Below, one piece after another: positions 25,185 through 33,835 of a stretch of 64,000 bases of DNA. The position numbers were made by a program, and so were the translations under genes. The notes beneath the pieces were generated by a model. It was not told the origin of the DNA. It did no database searches and worked only from the letters and a program-made list of their open reading frames with translations. This DNA comes from Neobacillus kokaensis (GTDB lineage Bacteria; Bacillota; Bacilli; Bacillales; Cytobacillaceae): positions 45,110 through 109,109 of the forward strand of contig NZ_BNDS01000008.1 of assembly GCF_014656545.1 (NCBI RefSeq), in the 5' to 3' direction. Numbering within the stretch: position 1 is the stretch's first letter; every line of letters begins with the position of its first letter.

Positions 25185-27410
25185 TTAACCATGCTTATCT
25201 TTCTTTTCCTTTTTTCTATGTTTCTCTTCTTCTTTTCTACGCTTCTCTTCCTCTTTTTTACGTTTCTTTTCCTCTTTTTTTAGATTGTTTTCTTCCTTTT
25301 TTCGATGTTTTTCTTCTTCTTTTTTAATAGGATGTTTTATTACTTTCTCGATTTTTTTCTTTGGTGGAACTTCTGCAGAAGGAATACCTTTTATATAAAG
25401 TTCATTATTCACTTTGTAAACACTGTCTGGCTGTTTAAAATTGGATGTGTCCGTTCCGAATGTTTGCATCATTACTTTAAACATTAACTGCGAGATTTTC
25501 GTCGTATCTCCGCTCAAATAGTTACCCTGGCCGTTTTGAGCATAACCAGTCCAGACAGCCATGGTGTATTGTGGTGTATACCCTGCGAACCAGCTATCAT
25601 TTGTCGCAGTGTCTGGATATCCATATTTAGCACTCGTCTTTGAATCAAAGTTGGTTGTACCTGTTTTCCCGGCAACATCCAAACCAGGGACATTAGCCGT
25701 TTTTCCTGTCCCAGCATTGACGACTGTGCGCAGCATATCCGTTACCATATAAGAAGTATAATCATGCATCACACGTTTTGATTTCCCCGCAAAATTAACG
25801 ACTTTGCCATCCGGAAAAACAACCTTTTTGACAAAATGAGGTTTATTGTACATGCCATTATTGGCAAAAGCACTGTAGGCGCCTGCCATATCTAAAGGAC
25901 TAACGGTATTACTTCCGATTGAGTAAGATTCATATACTTGGTCATTGGCAAACTTAATGCCGAGTTGTTCGGCAAATTGCTTTGCCTTATCCATCCCAAC
26001 TTCACGCATGGTGAGAAGCGCCGGGATGTTATAAGAGTTTTGCAGTGCCGTCCTTATTGTCATCATTCCATGATATTGATGATCCCAGTTGGAAATCGAC
26101 TGGCCGGTTGAATAGGTCGTCGCCTGGTCATTAATCAAATGGCCTGTAGACCATTTTAAATGTTCAATCGCAGGACCGTAATCAAATATCGGCTTAAAGG
26201 ATGATCCTGGTTGCCGTTTGATATCGACGGCAAAGTTGTGGCCTAAGAATTGGGACTTAAATTCATTTCGCCCGCTCCCTATCGCCCTGACTTCACCTGT
26301 CTTTGTATCTAAGAAAACGAATGCCCCCTGAAAATCCGCATCTGGATAAGCAATAATTTCATTGGTATTCATCATTCTGTCTGCAAAATTCTGTGCTTTT
26401 GGGTCAAGGGTCGTATAAATCGATAATCCATCCTCACCGATGTCGACATCCTTCATCTTTCCCTTTACCTCTTTCACAGCGGCATCCAAAAATGCTTCAT
26501 AAGGCATACTTTGCTCGGTGTTCTTTGCAACAAGTCCCTCTGTTACAGGAACTTTTTCCGCTTCCTTCATTTGCTTTTCCGTTATATAGCCATCTCGAAG
26601 CATCGAAAGTAAAACAATGTGACGGCGATTCGTCGCTGATTCTACATTTTCCGGTTTGGTCGGATCGTAATTATTCGGACTCTGCGGCAGTCCGGCTATC
26701 ATGGCTGCCTGAGCGAGCGTCATTTTTTTCAAATCATCGGCTTCAATCCCATAGTAATTCATTGCTGCCGCCGCAACTCCATAAGAGCGGTGTCCAAGGT
26801 AGATTTTGTTCAAATACATCATTAAAATGTCTTGTTTGGAATACTTTTGTTCCAGCTGATATGCCAATTTCCATTCTTGTACTTTTCTCTTTAACGTCTT
26901 CTCTCGCGTCAAAAAGGAGTTTTTAATGACTTGCTGCGTAATTGTACTTCCACCTTGAGATCCGAAATTTCCGGTTATGTTTACGAAAATGGCTTTGGCC
27001 GTCCTTTTCAGGTCAATTCCCTTATGATCATAAAAATGGGAATCCTCGGTGGCGATAAACGCTTGCTCCAGCACTTTCGGCACTTGATCATAGGTGATTT
27101 TCGTCCGCTTTTCCTTCCCGTATTCATATAGGAAGTTTCCGTCTTTATCGTAAAATTTTGTGGAAAGTGGATCCACCAGCTTAGAAGGGTCTAATGCAGG
27201 TGTCCCCTTCATCATGGATGCGAACGTAATGGCTCCTGCTCCTGCTGAAACAAGACCCAGCACCAAGCAGACAATCATCACCTTTTTTACGATCGATCCT
27301 TTTTTCAACAATGGTCCTTTATTCGGTTTCACGTTACTTCTTTCTTTATTTTGTACTGCCTTTTCGGCCCTTTTTCGTTCCTCACGAGATTGATAGGTTT
27401 CTTCTGACAT
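25185..27410 (-). CDS. Class A penicillin-binding protein (PBP1A family)
   Basis: A 741-residue bifunctional peptidoglycan synthase. A basic cytoplasmic tail and one membrane helix (about residues 43-68) precede the glycosyltransferase domain with EDSHFYDHKG and GGSTITQQVIKN. The transpeptidase domain has the active serine in PGSSFKP, SYN, and KTGTT. The last 50 residues are an unusual extracellular tail made almost only of Lys, Glu and Arg (KKEEEK, RKKEE and KRRKEE blocks). The coding repeats there are imperfect and could vary in number. Upstream, on the same strand, is a small gene of unknown function ending 38 bp before the start. Confidence 0.93.
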   Translation of the reverse strand: MSEETYQSREERKRAEKAVQNKERSNVKPNKGPLLKKGSIVKKVMIVCLVLGLVSAGAGAITFASMMKGTPALDPSKLVDPLSTKFYDKDGNFLYEYGKEKRTKITYDQVPKVLEQAFIATEDSHFYDHKGIDLKRTAKAIFVNITGNFGSQGGSTITQQVIKNSFLTREKTLKRKVQEWKLAYQLEQKYSKQDILMMYLNKIYLGHRSYGVAAAAMNYYGIEADDLKKMTLAQAAMIAGLPQSPNNYDPTKPENVESATNRRHIVLLSMLRDGYITEKQMKEAEKVPVTEGLVAKNTEQSMPYEAFLDAAVKEVKGKMKDVDIGEDGLSIYTTLDPKAQNFADRMMNTNEIIAYPDADFQGAFVFLDTKTGEVRAIGSGRNEFKSQFLGHNFAVDIKRQPGSSFKPIFDYGPAIEHLKWSTGHLINDQATTYSTGQSISNWDHQYHGMMTIRTALQNSYNIPALLTMREVGMDKAKQFAEQLGIKFANDQVYESYSIGSNTVSPLDMAGAYSAFANNGMYNKPHFVKKVVFPDGKVVNFAGKSKRVMHDYTSYMVTDMLRTVVNAGTGKTANVPGLDVAGKTGTTNFDSKTSAKYGYPDTATNDSWFAGYTPQYTMAVWTGYAQNGQGNYLSGDTTKISQLMFKVMMQTFGTDTSNFKQPDSVYKVNNELYIKGIPSAEVPPKKKIEKVIKHPIKKEEEKHRKKEENNLKKEEKKRKKEEEKRRKEEEKHRKKEKKDKHG

Positions 27411-27447
27411 TCTTTTTCACTCCTTGTCGTGCCTGTCACCACCCGAA

Positions 27448-27699
27448 TTATGTCGAACACAATTCGGATATGTTGAGATCAATATTCCGTCTATCGTTTT
27501 CATGCACTTGGATATAACGTATTAAAGAAGGATTGATGCAATAATCACCATGGTCGCCTTTCACAAGAAAGTATTTGCGTCGGTCGATCTTTTCTATTAT
27601 TTCTTGGATAACTTCTTCCTTACCCATATGGGGCGCTGTTATGATTTTTTCTCGTATTATATTATTCTCTAAAGTATAACAAACCACAAATTTCTTCAA
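27448..27699 (-). CDS. Small unknown protein upstream of PBP1A
   Basis: An 83-residue soluble protein I do not recognise. The frame opens at 27735, but a strong GGAGGG at 27712-27707 with 7-bp spacing points to TTG 27699 as the start. The protein then begins MKKFVVCYTLEN, a natural beta-strand start. Later it has EEVIQEIIEKIDRRKYFLVKGD and INPSLIRYIQVHE, which look like a small alpha/beta fold. It ends 38 bp before PBP1A in the same direction, so a joint transcript is likely. Confidence 0.7.
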   Translation of the reverse strand: MKKFVVCYTLENNIIREKIITAPHMGKEEVIQEIIEKIDRRKYFLVKGDHGDYCINPSLIRYIQVHENDRRNIDLNISELCST

Positions 27700-27735
27700 A
27701 TAATCCCTCCATTCATAACACATCAAATGGATCAC

Positions 27736-28355
27736 AACCTTACAAGAGTACCAGATGAACGTTAATATGGCATGAGTCTAAATTATGGTTTCGTTGAATA
27801 AACTACCGACTTTTTAGCTATATTAAATCAATAAATGGCTCTCCTTTTTGAATAGCCTGCCTACGGTTTTTAAAATAACTTTATTATCATGATTATTTGT
27901 TTTTATGTAGTTTTGATTCCATATCAATAGATTAGAAGCTTATGAATAAAACGAAGAAGCTTGTTTTGAAAAAAGATTGATCAAAACTCGCTCTTCCTAT
28001 ATCCCGGTGAGAAAACAAACGTTTATTTGAAAATGCTCATTTACGCTCTACCAAAGGGTTTTGTTTGGTTAGCAGCTGAAATTTTTGTCAATCATACAAA
28101 CGATTATGTAAAAATGGCTCTATCCCGCTATAATGCTAGCTTTTGATGTTCAGATATAGAAAAATAATGTCGAAAACTGGAGATAGCAAAGGGATTTTAC
28201 AAGGGGAAAATATTGGGGGCTTGTGTTCAAAAAAAGAAGACACCACTTACGGAGTATAGTAAGATGTCTCCTTTTTAATAATTTTTTATTATATTTAACG
28301 ACTATTGTTACCAGCATCAACGTGCATAGCTGTATAGAAGTATCTATCGCTCTAG
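27736..28355. other. Gene-free stretch with one terminator-like hairpin
   Basis: About 620 bp without a supported gene. The only clear structure is at 28236-28277, an imperfect stem (GACACC-ACTTAC facing GTAAG-ATGTC) followed by CTTTTTAAT. Nothing else was identified. Confidence 0.4.
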
Positions 28356-28490
28356 TGCTTTTACGGACTCCTGCAGAATTGGATTCAAAATGACTTCAAA
28401 GAAACCCAAGAGACGTTTATCCAAGAAGTCAATGATCTAACGAAAACACACATTTACTCACTTAATTATATTGGAAATAATAAGGAATAA
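28356..28490 (+). pseudogene. Possible gene tail relic
   Basis: After a stop at 28353-28355 one frame stays open for 44 codons and reads like a real helical C-terminus (NDFKETQETFIQEVNDL and then THIYSLNYIGNN) up to TAA 28490. There is no start codon or ribosome site. It may be the tail of a deleted gene. I cannot name the family. Confidence 0.3.
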
Positions 28491-28525
28491 GTGTGTGCTC
28501 TAATAGTTTTAAATTTCAGGAAAAA

Positions 28526-29764
28526 TTATCTTAGAGCCTTTAGGATTTCTTCCGATGATTGATTCATCCTGCTTATATCGATATGGTCCAACAGACTATC
28601 TGATACGTTATATTTCTTTTTTAAGTGTAAAATTCTTTCAACGCTTTCATCTATTCTCTGTTCGCTTATCGTCCCGTCTTGTACTGCCCTAGTCAAACTG
28701 GTGACAGCATTGATTTTATTTTCATAGCCATGGGCTACCAAGACAATGTCGTTTCCTGATTGAACGGCTCTTATGGAAGCTTCCCCAATATCATAATTTT
28801 CCGTAATAGCCCCCATTGTCATGTCGTCCGTGATCACTACCCCATCAAAGTTCAATTCTTCTCTTAAAATGTTCGTGATTACATTCTTGGATAAAGAGGC
28901 AGGATAGTCGCGGTCAATTTCAGGCAACAATATATGTGCCACCATCGTCATATCTGCTTGCTGATCAAAAGCACGCTGAAACGGCACCAATTCGAATTGT
29001 CGGAGCCTCTCCTTACCATGATTCACAATCGGTAAACCTAAATGTGAATCCACATCTGTATCGCCATGACCTGGAAAATGCTTTACGACCGGAATGATGT
29101 TTTTGGATTGGATGCCCTTCATTTCTTCGATCCCCATTTTTGAAACAATTTCCTTATTATCTCCAAACGCCCTCTCCCCAATTACTTGGTTAGCTGGATT
29201 GCTGTTAATATCTAGAACAGGTGCCATCGTCATATTAAAGCCAAAGGCACTTACCCTTTCACCAATGGCTTTCCCGACTTGGTGGGCAAGCGCTGCATTA
29301 TTCGCATCTCCTATATCTTTACTGTCTGGAAGGTTGATGATTTCAGGCGGCATTCTTGATACTAAACCTCCTTCTTCATCTACAGCAATAAAGATTGGAG
29401 TATCGTTCAGGCCGGAATTGATTTCTTTTATTTTATTATTCAGATCCAATAATTGTTGAGCACCTGATATATTTTTCTTAAATAATATGACTCCTCCAAC
29501 ATGATAATCTTCTATTAATTTTCTAGTTTCATCATTGACTTGGGTATCTTCCAATCCAAACATAAGCATTTGGCCAACTTTTTCTTTTATCGACATAGAA
29601 TCTATTATTTCTTTTATCGGATCCGTCACTTTATCAGGCCGGGGTTTTTCAGAATTATTTACTTCCATGTGATGGTCGGAAGCTCGGTTACATCCGATGA
29701 GAGCTAGTATCATAATAAAAGTAAAAATAAAAAATAACCGGTGCCAATTTTTTATATTATTCAT
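28526..29764 (-). CDS. nagZ: Lipoprotein beta-N-acetylhexosaminidase (GH3, NagZ)
   Basis: A 412-residue family 3 glycosidase that releases N-acetylglucosamine from muropeptides during wall recycling, here anchored outside the membrane by the lipobox ALIGC (Cys at about residue 25). The NagZ hallmark KHFPGHGDTDVDSH, with the catalytic His-Asp loop, and the nucleophile region VITDDMTMGAI are intact. It is the bare catalytic domain, without the C-terminal domain of the longer Bacillus homologue. The ATG at 29764 has GGGAGG at proper distance. The ATG is overlapped (ATGA) by the stop of a short patatin-derived frame, which is unusual. Confidence 0.9.
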   Translation of the reverse strand: MNNIKNWHRLFFIFTFIMILALIGCNRASDHHMEVNNSEKPRPDKVTDPIKEIIDSMSIKEKVGQMLMFGLEDTQVNDETRKLIEDYHVGGVILFKKNISGAQQLLDLNNKIKEINSGLNDTPIFIAVDEEGGLVSRMPPEIINLPDSKDIGDANNAALAHQVGKAIGERVSAFGFNMTMAPVLDINSNPANQVIGERAFGDNKEIVSKMGIEEMKGIQSKNIIPVVKHFPGHGDTDVDSHLGLPIVNHGKERLRQFELVPFQRAFDQQADMTMVAHILLPEIDRDYPASLSKNVITNILREELNFDGVVITDDMTMGAITENYDIGEASIRAVQSGNDIVLVAHGYENKINAVTSLTRAVQDGTISEQRIDESVERILHLKKKYNVSDSLLDHIDISRMNQSSEEILKALR

Positions 29765-29853
29765 AGTTGCCTCCCTTGATTCCAAATAACCGGCCGGAAG
29801 AAAAATACAATTCCCCTAGCTCCACCATCTTCAAAAACAGCATCCGCCTTCAG
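29761..29853 (-). pseudogene. Patatin gene fossil overlapping the nagZ start
   Basis: A 30-codon frame starting with CTG reads KADAVFE-DGGARGI-VF and then jumps to FFRPVIW. These are the first 17 residues and an internal segment near residue 170 of the patatin at 15275-16216, joined by an in-frame deletion of about 150 codons. Even the ribosome site GAGGTGG (29867-29861) and its 7-bp spacing are kept. The TGA stop overlaps the nagZ ATG, and the nagZ ribosome site lies inside the relic. Confidence 0.8.
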
Positions 29854-29867
29854 TTTTTCACCACCTC

Positions 29868-30123
29868 AGGATATGAGTTACTAATTAGTGAAGTAAATAA
29901 TGCAGGCTGGCAATTTATAAATATTTCCATACTATATGTATCTATGATTTATTTTATTAGAGACTAAATTTTATGTAAATGGTTCTTTAGTGACATGGTT
30001 CATATGATAAACCTATGTTCTGGTTAAGACAGTAACAGTACATATTTATAGTAAGTAAATATAGCCGATAGTAAACCAGCTAGTTTCTCACTCCTGAATG
30101 CGCCCGATTCTGGAAGATCGACA
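29868..30123. other. Upstream region of nagZ
   Basis: AT-rich, without a supported gene. The first 20 bp still resemble the patatin upstream region (CACCTCAGGATATGAGTTA against CACCTCACGATAAGAGTTA). Nothing else was identified. Confidence 0.3.
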
Positions 30124-30159
30124 ATAAAAACGGACAGGCATTGATTTTATTTCCTGTCC
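30124..30159 (-). terminator. Terminator of the DUF4395 gene
   Basis: GGACAGG pairs with CCTGTCC around a 14-nt loop, and the minus-strand transcript then runs into GTTTTTATT. Confidence 0.75.
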
Positions 30160-30171
30160 ACGTATTGTTTA

Positions 30172-30600
30172 TTATTTTTCTACAGATCTTCTATATTGAT
30201 ATTGTTTCCATTGATACCTTATAAAGCAGCCGACGCAAAATCCTAATATGGCAATAAATGCTGCTGCCGCAACCATAATAGTGAAAACATACCCTGCTAT
30301 GGTCCAATTCATTAGAAAACTTATGAAACCTCCTGCGAGACAAATGACGGCAATGGTTTGATTGAATTGTTGCTGGCCCCAATCTTCTGCCATATATTGT
30401 GATGGGTGCTTTCTTAAAAATAGCTTCGCTACACGCATGATGGGATTAAATCCGAAAAATAAGCCCATTAACCCCGCCAATAAGGGGATTAAAAGGAGCC
30501 ATTCCTGCTTAGTTATCCAGGTTAACAATACAGACAAAACAATAAACCACTGATTTATTCGAACAAGGGGACGAGGAACTGAACGTAATTGATTTTCCAT
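30172..30600 (-). CDS. DUF4395 membrane protein
   Basis: A 142-residue integral membrane protein with about four hydrophobic segments and the family ending GFCVGCFIRYQWKQYQYR, whose CxxxC pair is conserved in DUF4395. The function is not known. Family members often lie near thioredoxin-like or sulfur-related genes, which is not the case here. A TTG at 30609 is possible, but the ATG at 30600 has AGGATAGG upstream and is preferred. It has its own terminator. Confidence 0.8.
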   Translation of the reverse strand: MENQLRSVPRPLVRINQWFIVLSVLLTWITKQEWLLLIPLLAGLMGLFFGFNPIMRVAKLFLRKHPSQYMAEDWGQQQFNQTIAVICLAGGFISFLMNWTIAGYVFTIMVAAAAFIAILGFCVGCFIRYQWKQYQYRRSVEK

Positions 30601-30699
30601 TAAACCCAACCTATCCTATTTGTTTTATGAGATTTACTCTTATTTTACTCGAATTTTTTTATAATGTGAAGAGATGATTTATCCGTTAGTTTTTTCCAA

Positions 30700-30730
30700 C
30701 AAAAAACAGCTTGGAGACCTTACCAAGCTG
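30700..30730 (-). terminator. Terminator of the TerC gene
   Basis: CAGCTTGG pairs with CCAAGCTG around an 8-nt loop and is followed by six U residues on the minus strand. Confidence 0.9.
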
Positions 30731-30740
30731 AAGTTATTCC

Positions 30741-31514
30741 TTATTTAGTTGTTTTTAAATTTATTCGATTTCCTGGTGCAAACCAGCCTATTAGGGCAAT
30801 ACCGACTAATACCCCATAAAAAATCAAGGTCCAGGTTGTACTGTGCGGAAAATCGTGATCTATGACACCCACATCCTCATGGGCCAGGGTAATGACAGCC
30901 AGTTTAACGCCAACCCATGCAACAATACCATAGGCTGTGGTTTCCAATGCTGGACGTTTTTCAAGAAGCTGGACAAACCAGGTAGCTGCAAACTTAATTA
31001 AAACAAGTCCCGCAATCCCTCCAATAAGGACAACTATGAACTGTCCTCCATCCATCCCGCCGAAATCGCCTAGAGGGGAATCGGGAAGACCCAGGGCTAG
31101 AGCAACAGCAGCAAGAATCGAATCAATCGCAAAAGCGAGGTCAGCTAAGGCAATCTTTCCTACAGTCGGCCAGAAACCTTTACCTGCCGATTCCTTTGCA
31201 TCGTCCTTATGAATATTCTTATTATCTTTTCCGAACCGCGCCTGAATGATGTGCTTTAACCCTAAGTAAAGAAGATAAGCCGCTCCTATCGCCTGTATCT
31301 GCCAGACATTTGCAATAAATGAAATCACAAAAAGCGCCACAAATCGAAAAGCGAAGGCCATTAAGATTCCGTAATTGATCGCTCTTTTTTTCTGATCCAC
31401 GGGTAAATGCTTAGCTATAACCGCTAGTACAAGGGCATTGTCTGCCGATAACAATCCCTCTAATCCGATTAATATTAACAATGCCCAAGCATATTCCAGC
31501 CATATTGATTCCAT
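30741..31514 (-). CDS. TerC family integral membrane protein
   Basis: A 257-residue protein with about seven transmembrane segments. The two family motifs with membrane-embedded acids are present: GLEGLLSADNAL (residues 17-28) and LADLAFAIDSILA (about 125-137). TerC proteins of Bacillus export manganese or load metal onto exported enzymes. TTG 31517 directly precedes ATG 31514; the ATG with GGAGGAG upstream is chosen. I looked for a yybP-ykoY manganese riboswitch in the 270 bp upstream and saw none. Confidence 0.9.
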   Translation of the reverse strand: MESIWLEYAWALLILIGLEGLLSADNALVLAVIAKHLPVDQKKRAINYGILMAFAFRFVALFVISFIANVWQIQAIGAAYLLYLGLKHIIQARFGKDNKNIHKDDAKESAGKGFWPTVGKIALADLAFAIDSILAAVALALGLPDSPLGDFGGMDGGQFIVVLIGGIAGLVLIKFAATWFVQLLEKRPALETTAYGIVAWVGVKLAVITLAHEDVGVIDHDFPHSTTWTLIFYGVLVGIALIGWFAPGNRINLKTTK

Positions 31515-31709
31515 CAACTCTCCTCCTTTTTAAACATAACCGTTTCGATAGCAATAGAATTCCCCCATAAGCTAACCATCAACCATAAAAAACTATTTTT
31601 AGAACTGGAGAAATTTGTACAGCAGCTTGATTCCCCTGCGTCAAGTGGACGAATCTGAAGGATTATGCAAAAGAGAGCAGCAGGAAGCTGATCAATGGGC
31701 AGTCTAATT

Positions 31710-31763
31710 AAAAAAACTTCAAGTCAGCCGCAAAAAACATTCGTTTTTCGGGCTAACTTGAAG
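31710..31763 (-). terminator. Terminator of the VWA lipoprotein gene
   Basis: CTTCAAGT(T)AGCC pairs with GGCT(G)ACTTGAAG, and the minus-strand transcript continues into seven U residues. Confidence 0.9.
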
Positions 31764-31782
31764 CCTATGGAAGGTTCAAATC

Positions 31783-33153
31783 TTAATTCTTATATTTTTC
31801 CTTCATTTCTTCTTCCTTTTCCTTAATGGACTGTTTTAATTTTTCGCCTTCCGTTTTCAAGGTGTCCCTCAATTCCTCAAAATGGTCCTCCGCGTAATCC
31901 TTTAAAATGTTATAGCGCTGGTCTATCAGGCTGTCAACTTCTTGACGAACCTCACTGTCGTATTGCTCTTTTTGCTGCAGGTAATAGGCTGCTTCTTGGA
32001 GCCTGGTTTTTTCATCATAAATGAGGTTCGTAAAGTCAGCTTTGACATCATATAACTCATTTGTTTTCTTATTTTGTTCGTCCCAGACTTTATTCCAATT
32101 CTTATTGCCCCAATCCCACCATTCATTCCAAAGGCGTCTTCGTTCATCTTCCCAAAGCTTGTTGAAATCCTCCGCGGTTTTCACCGTTTCAAATTGTCCT
32201 CCGCCTGCTTGTGCCACCTGAAGTAATTGCTTTTGACCGTTGCTGTCTACATCGAAACCGATAATATTCACAACCGCTTCAATATTGGAATCATGAAGCT
32301 CTTTCGCCGCTTTCACCGGATTGCCGTTACATGTTTCGACCCCATCACTCACCACATAAATAATATTTTGCCCCGGCTTATTGGCTTTTTCAAAATCAGC
32401 CTTTGTTTCCGAAATGGCTTTTGCAATCGGTGTCCAGCCGGTCGGCTCAAACTTTCCTAAAGAAGATTTAAATTCTTTTTCATTATAAGGCTTTAAATCA
32501 TACACCACTTCTGTGCTGCCGCATGAAACCTTTTTATCACTGTCACTGTTGCTTCCTTTATGTCCATATACCCTTAACGACACATTTGCCCCTTCCGGCA
32601 TGGAGGCCACAAACTGATTAACAGCTTCTTTCGCCAGATCCATTTTTGTCTTGCCGCCAATTTTTTGCGCCATACTGCCACTAGCATCTAACAAAATGGC
32701 GATATTCGCACTTAGGCCTAAATCCCCGTTATCGTCGAGCTTCATGCCCCCGGGCATTTCACTGATGACGGTTTCGATACTTGGATTAAACGCTTCATAA
32801 TAGTCGTAGAAGGAACGATAATTCTCTCCTTCCCGCATTAACTTAAGCAAGGCATCGTAGATTTGAAAGCTGTCTTTGTCCTGAAAGGAACTTTTATCTA
32901 ATGTCCTGTGAACAATGGCTTTATTATAGGCATTGCCTGAATATGTACCAGGCTTCTCTTTTAAAATCTCTTCGACACTTGTGGCAACATTCATTTCATC
33001 CTCTTGTTCCTCAACCGCCGCAGCTGTTTCTTCCTTTACTTTCTCGCTTTTCGTTTTGTCGCCTGCTGTCTGCTCTTTGCTGCCGCAAGCAGATAAGGCA
33101 AATAGCAGCATGATCGCTAAAAGCGTAAACAGAAATAACTTTTTCTTCTTCAT
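31783..33153 (-). CDS. VWA-domain lipoprotein
   Basis: A 456-residue surface lipoprotein. The signal peptide ends in LSAC (Cys at about residue 23). A Lys/Glu-rich linker is followed by a von Willebrand factor A domain (about residues 150-325) whose metal-binding MIDAS motif is intact in LLDASGSMA, with a threonine in GWTPIA. The last 120 residues are a predicted long coiled coil (DEKTRLQEAAYYLQQKEQ and KQSIKEKEEE). Such proteins bind ligands at the cell surface. It has its own ribosome site (GGGGA) and terminator and is not in an operon. Confidence 0.88.
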   Translation of the reverse strand: MKKKKLFLFTLLAIMLLFALSACGSKEQTAGDKTKSEKVKEETAAAVEEQEDEMNVATSVEEILKEKPGTYSGNAYNKAIVHRTLDKSSFQDKDSFQIYDALLKLMREGENYRSFYDYYEAFNPSIETVISEMPGGMKLDDNGDLGLSANIAILLDASGSMAQKIGGKTKMDLAKEAVNQFVASMPEGANVSLRVYGHKGSNSDSDKKVSCGSTEVVYDLKPYNEKEFKSSLGKFEPTGWTPIAKAISETKADFEKANKPGQNIIYVVSDGVETCNGNPVKAAKELHDSNIEAVVNIIGFDVDSNGQKQLLQVAQAGGGQFETVKTAEDFNKLWEDERRRLWNEWWDWGNKNWNKVWDEQNKKTNELYDVKADFTNLIYDEKTRLQEAAYYLQQKEQYDSEVRQEVDSLIDQRYNILKDYAEDHFEELRDTLKTEGEKLKQSIKEKEEEMKEKYKN

Positions 33154-33383
33154 GGTTCCCCTACACCCCTAGTTAGATTGTTCTGCCCATTTGGGACTAC
33201 TTTTTACACATACGTCATATTATGCAAATTTTTCCACATAATTGGAATAGGTCGAAAGTTCCAATCCCCTGACATTCCTTTTGATTCTGTCGAAAACAAA
33301 TGGCGGTTCGTCAACAGGATTCAACTAATTTCCCGCGAGGTTTTTGCTAGAGTAAAACTAGCAATTATTTAGGAGGGATCCTT

Positions 33384-33584
33384 ATGTATTTCGAATTTTT
33401 ACTAGACGCATTGCTAGGTCCAAGAGAGGTCCTGCATTCGATGGAATGCCCAGTTTGCGGCTTTGATGAAGTCTATTACCGCGATCCCGCATCCATGGAA
33501 CAGCTCGGACGGGCCTGCCAGGGCTGCAACTTTGTCCAGAAGTTTGATTTTAAGAGCGCCTCCGATATCCAAGAAAAGCTTTAA
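33384..33584 (+). CDS. Small zinc-ribbon protein
   Basis: A 66-residue protein with two CxxC knuckles, CPVC (residues 22-25) and CQGC (45-48), separated by 19 residues, the layout of a zinc ribbon. An N-terminal hydrophobic helix precedes the first pair. AGGAGGG lies 8 bp before the ATG. The function is unknown; the fold suggests a metal-stabilised nucleic-acid or protein adaptor. Confidence 0.75.
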   Translation: MYFEFLLDALLGPREVLHSMECPVCGFDEVYYRDPASMEQLGRACQGCNFVQKFDFKSASDIQEKL

Positions 33585-33611
33585 CCATCCAGCGATTCAC
33601 GGGCCCGATTC

Positions 33612-33680
33612 TTATTCCGGAATTTCGTACTTGTTTCTGCCTTCGACGATTTTCTGCTTATCGGGCTTTTTGCCGTTCAT
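33612..33680 (-). CDS. Very short possible gene
   Basis: A 22-codon frame (MNGKKPDKQKIVEGRN and a short tail ending in IPE). A GC-richer composition than its surroundings and a TATACT box just upstream are the only support. No good ribosome site is seen. It could be a chance frame. Confidence 0.2.
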   Translation of the reverse strand: MNGKKPDKQKIVEGRNKYEIPE

Positions 33681-33835
33681 TCATTTGCTCTAGTATAATC
33701 CCCCTGCCCCCTTTACAAGATGCTGCATTTCATGAGCGTGTTTTTCGGTCACCGCAAATAATCATAAGAAAAATATAGTATTTTGCTTTTAAAAGGGCAT
33801 TTTAAAAATATATACTGCCTGGAGGTTAATTACTT

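Noticed and set aside
26393..26926. 177-codon plus-strand frame opposite the PBP gene
   Set aside because: Antisense to intact penicillin-binding protein motifs, with no ribosome site.
31515..31709. yybP-ykoY manganese riboswitch upstream of terC
   Set aside because: Such an element is common before terC genes, but I could not find its conserved GGGGAGTA-type core or helices here.
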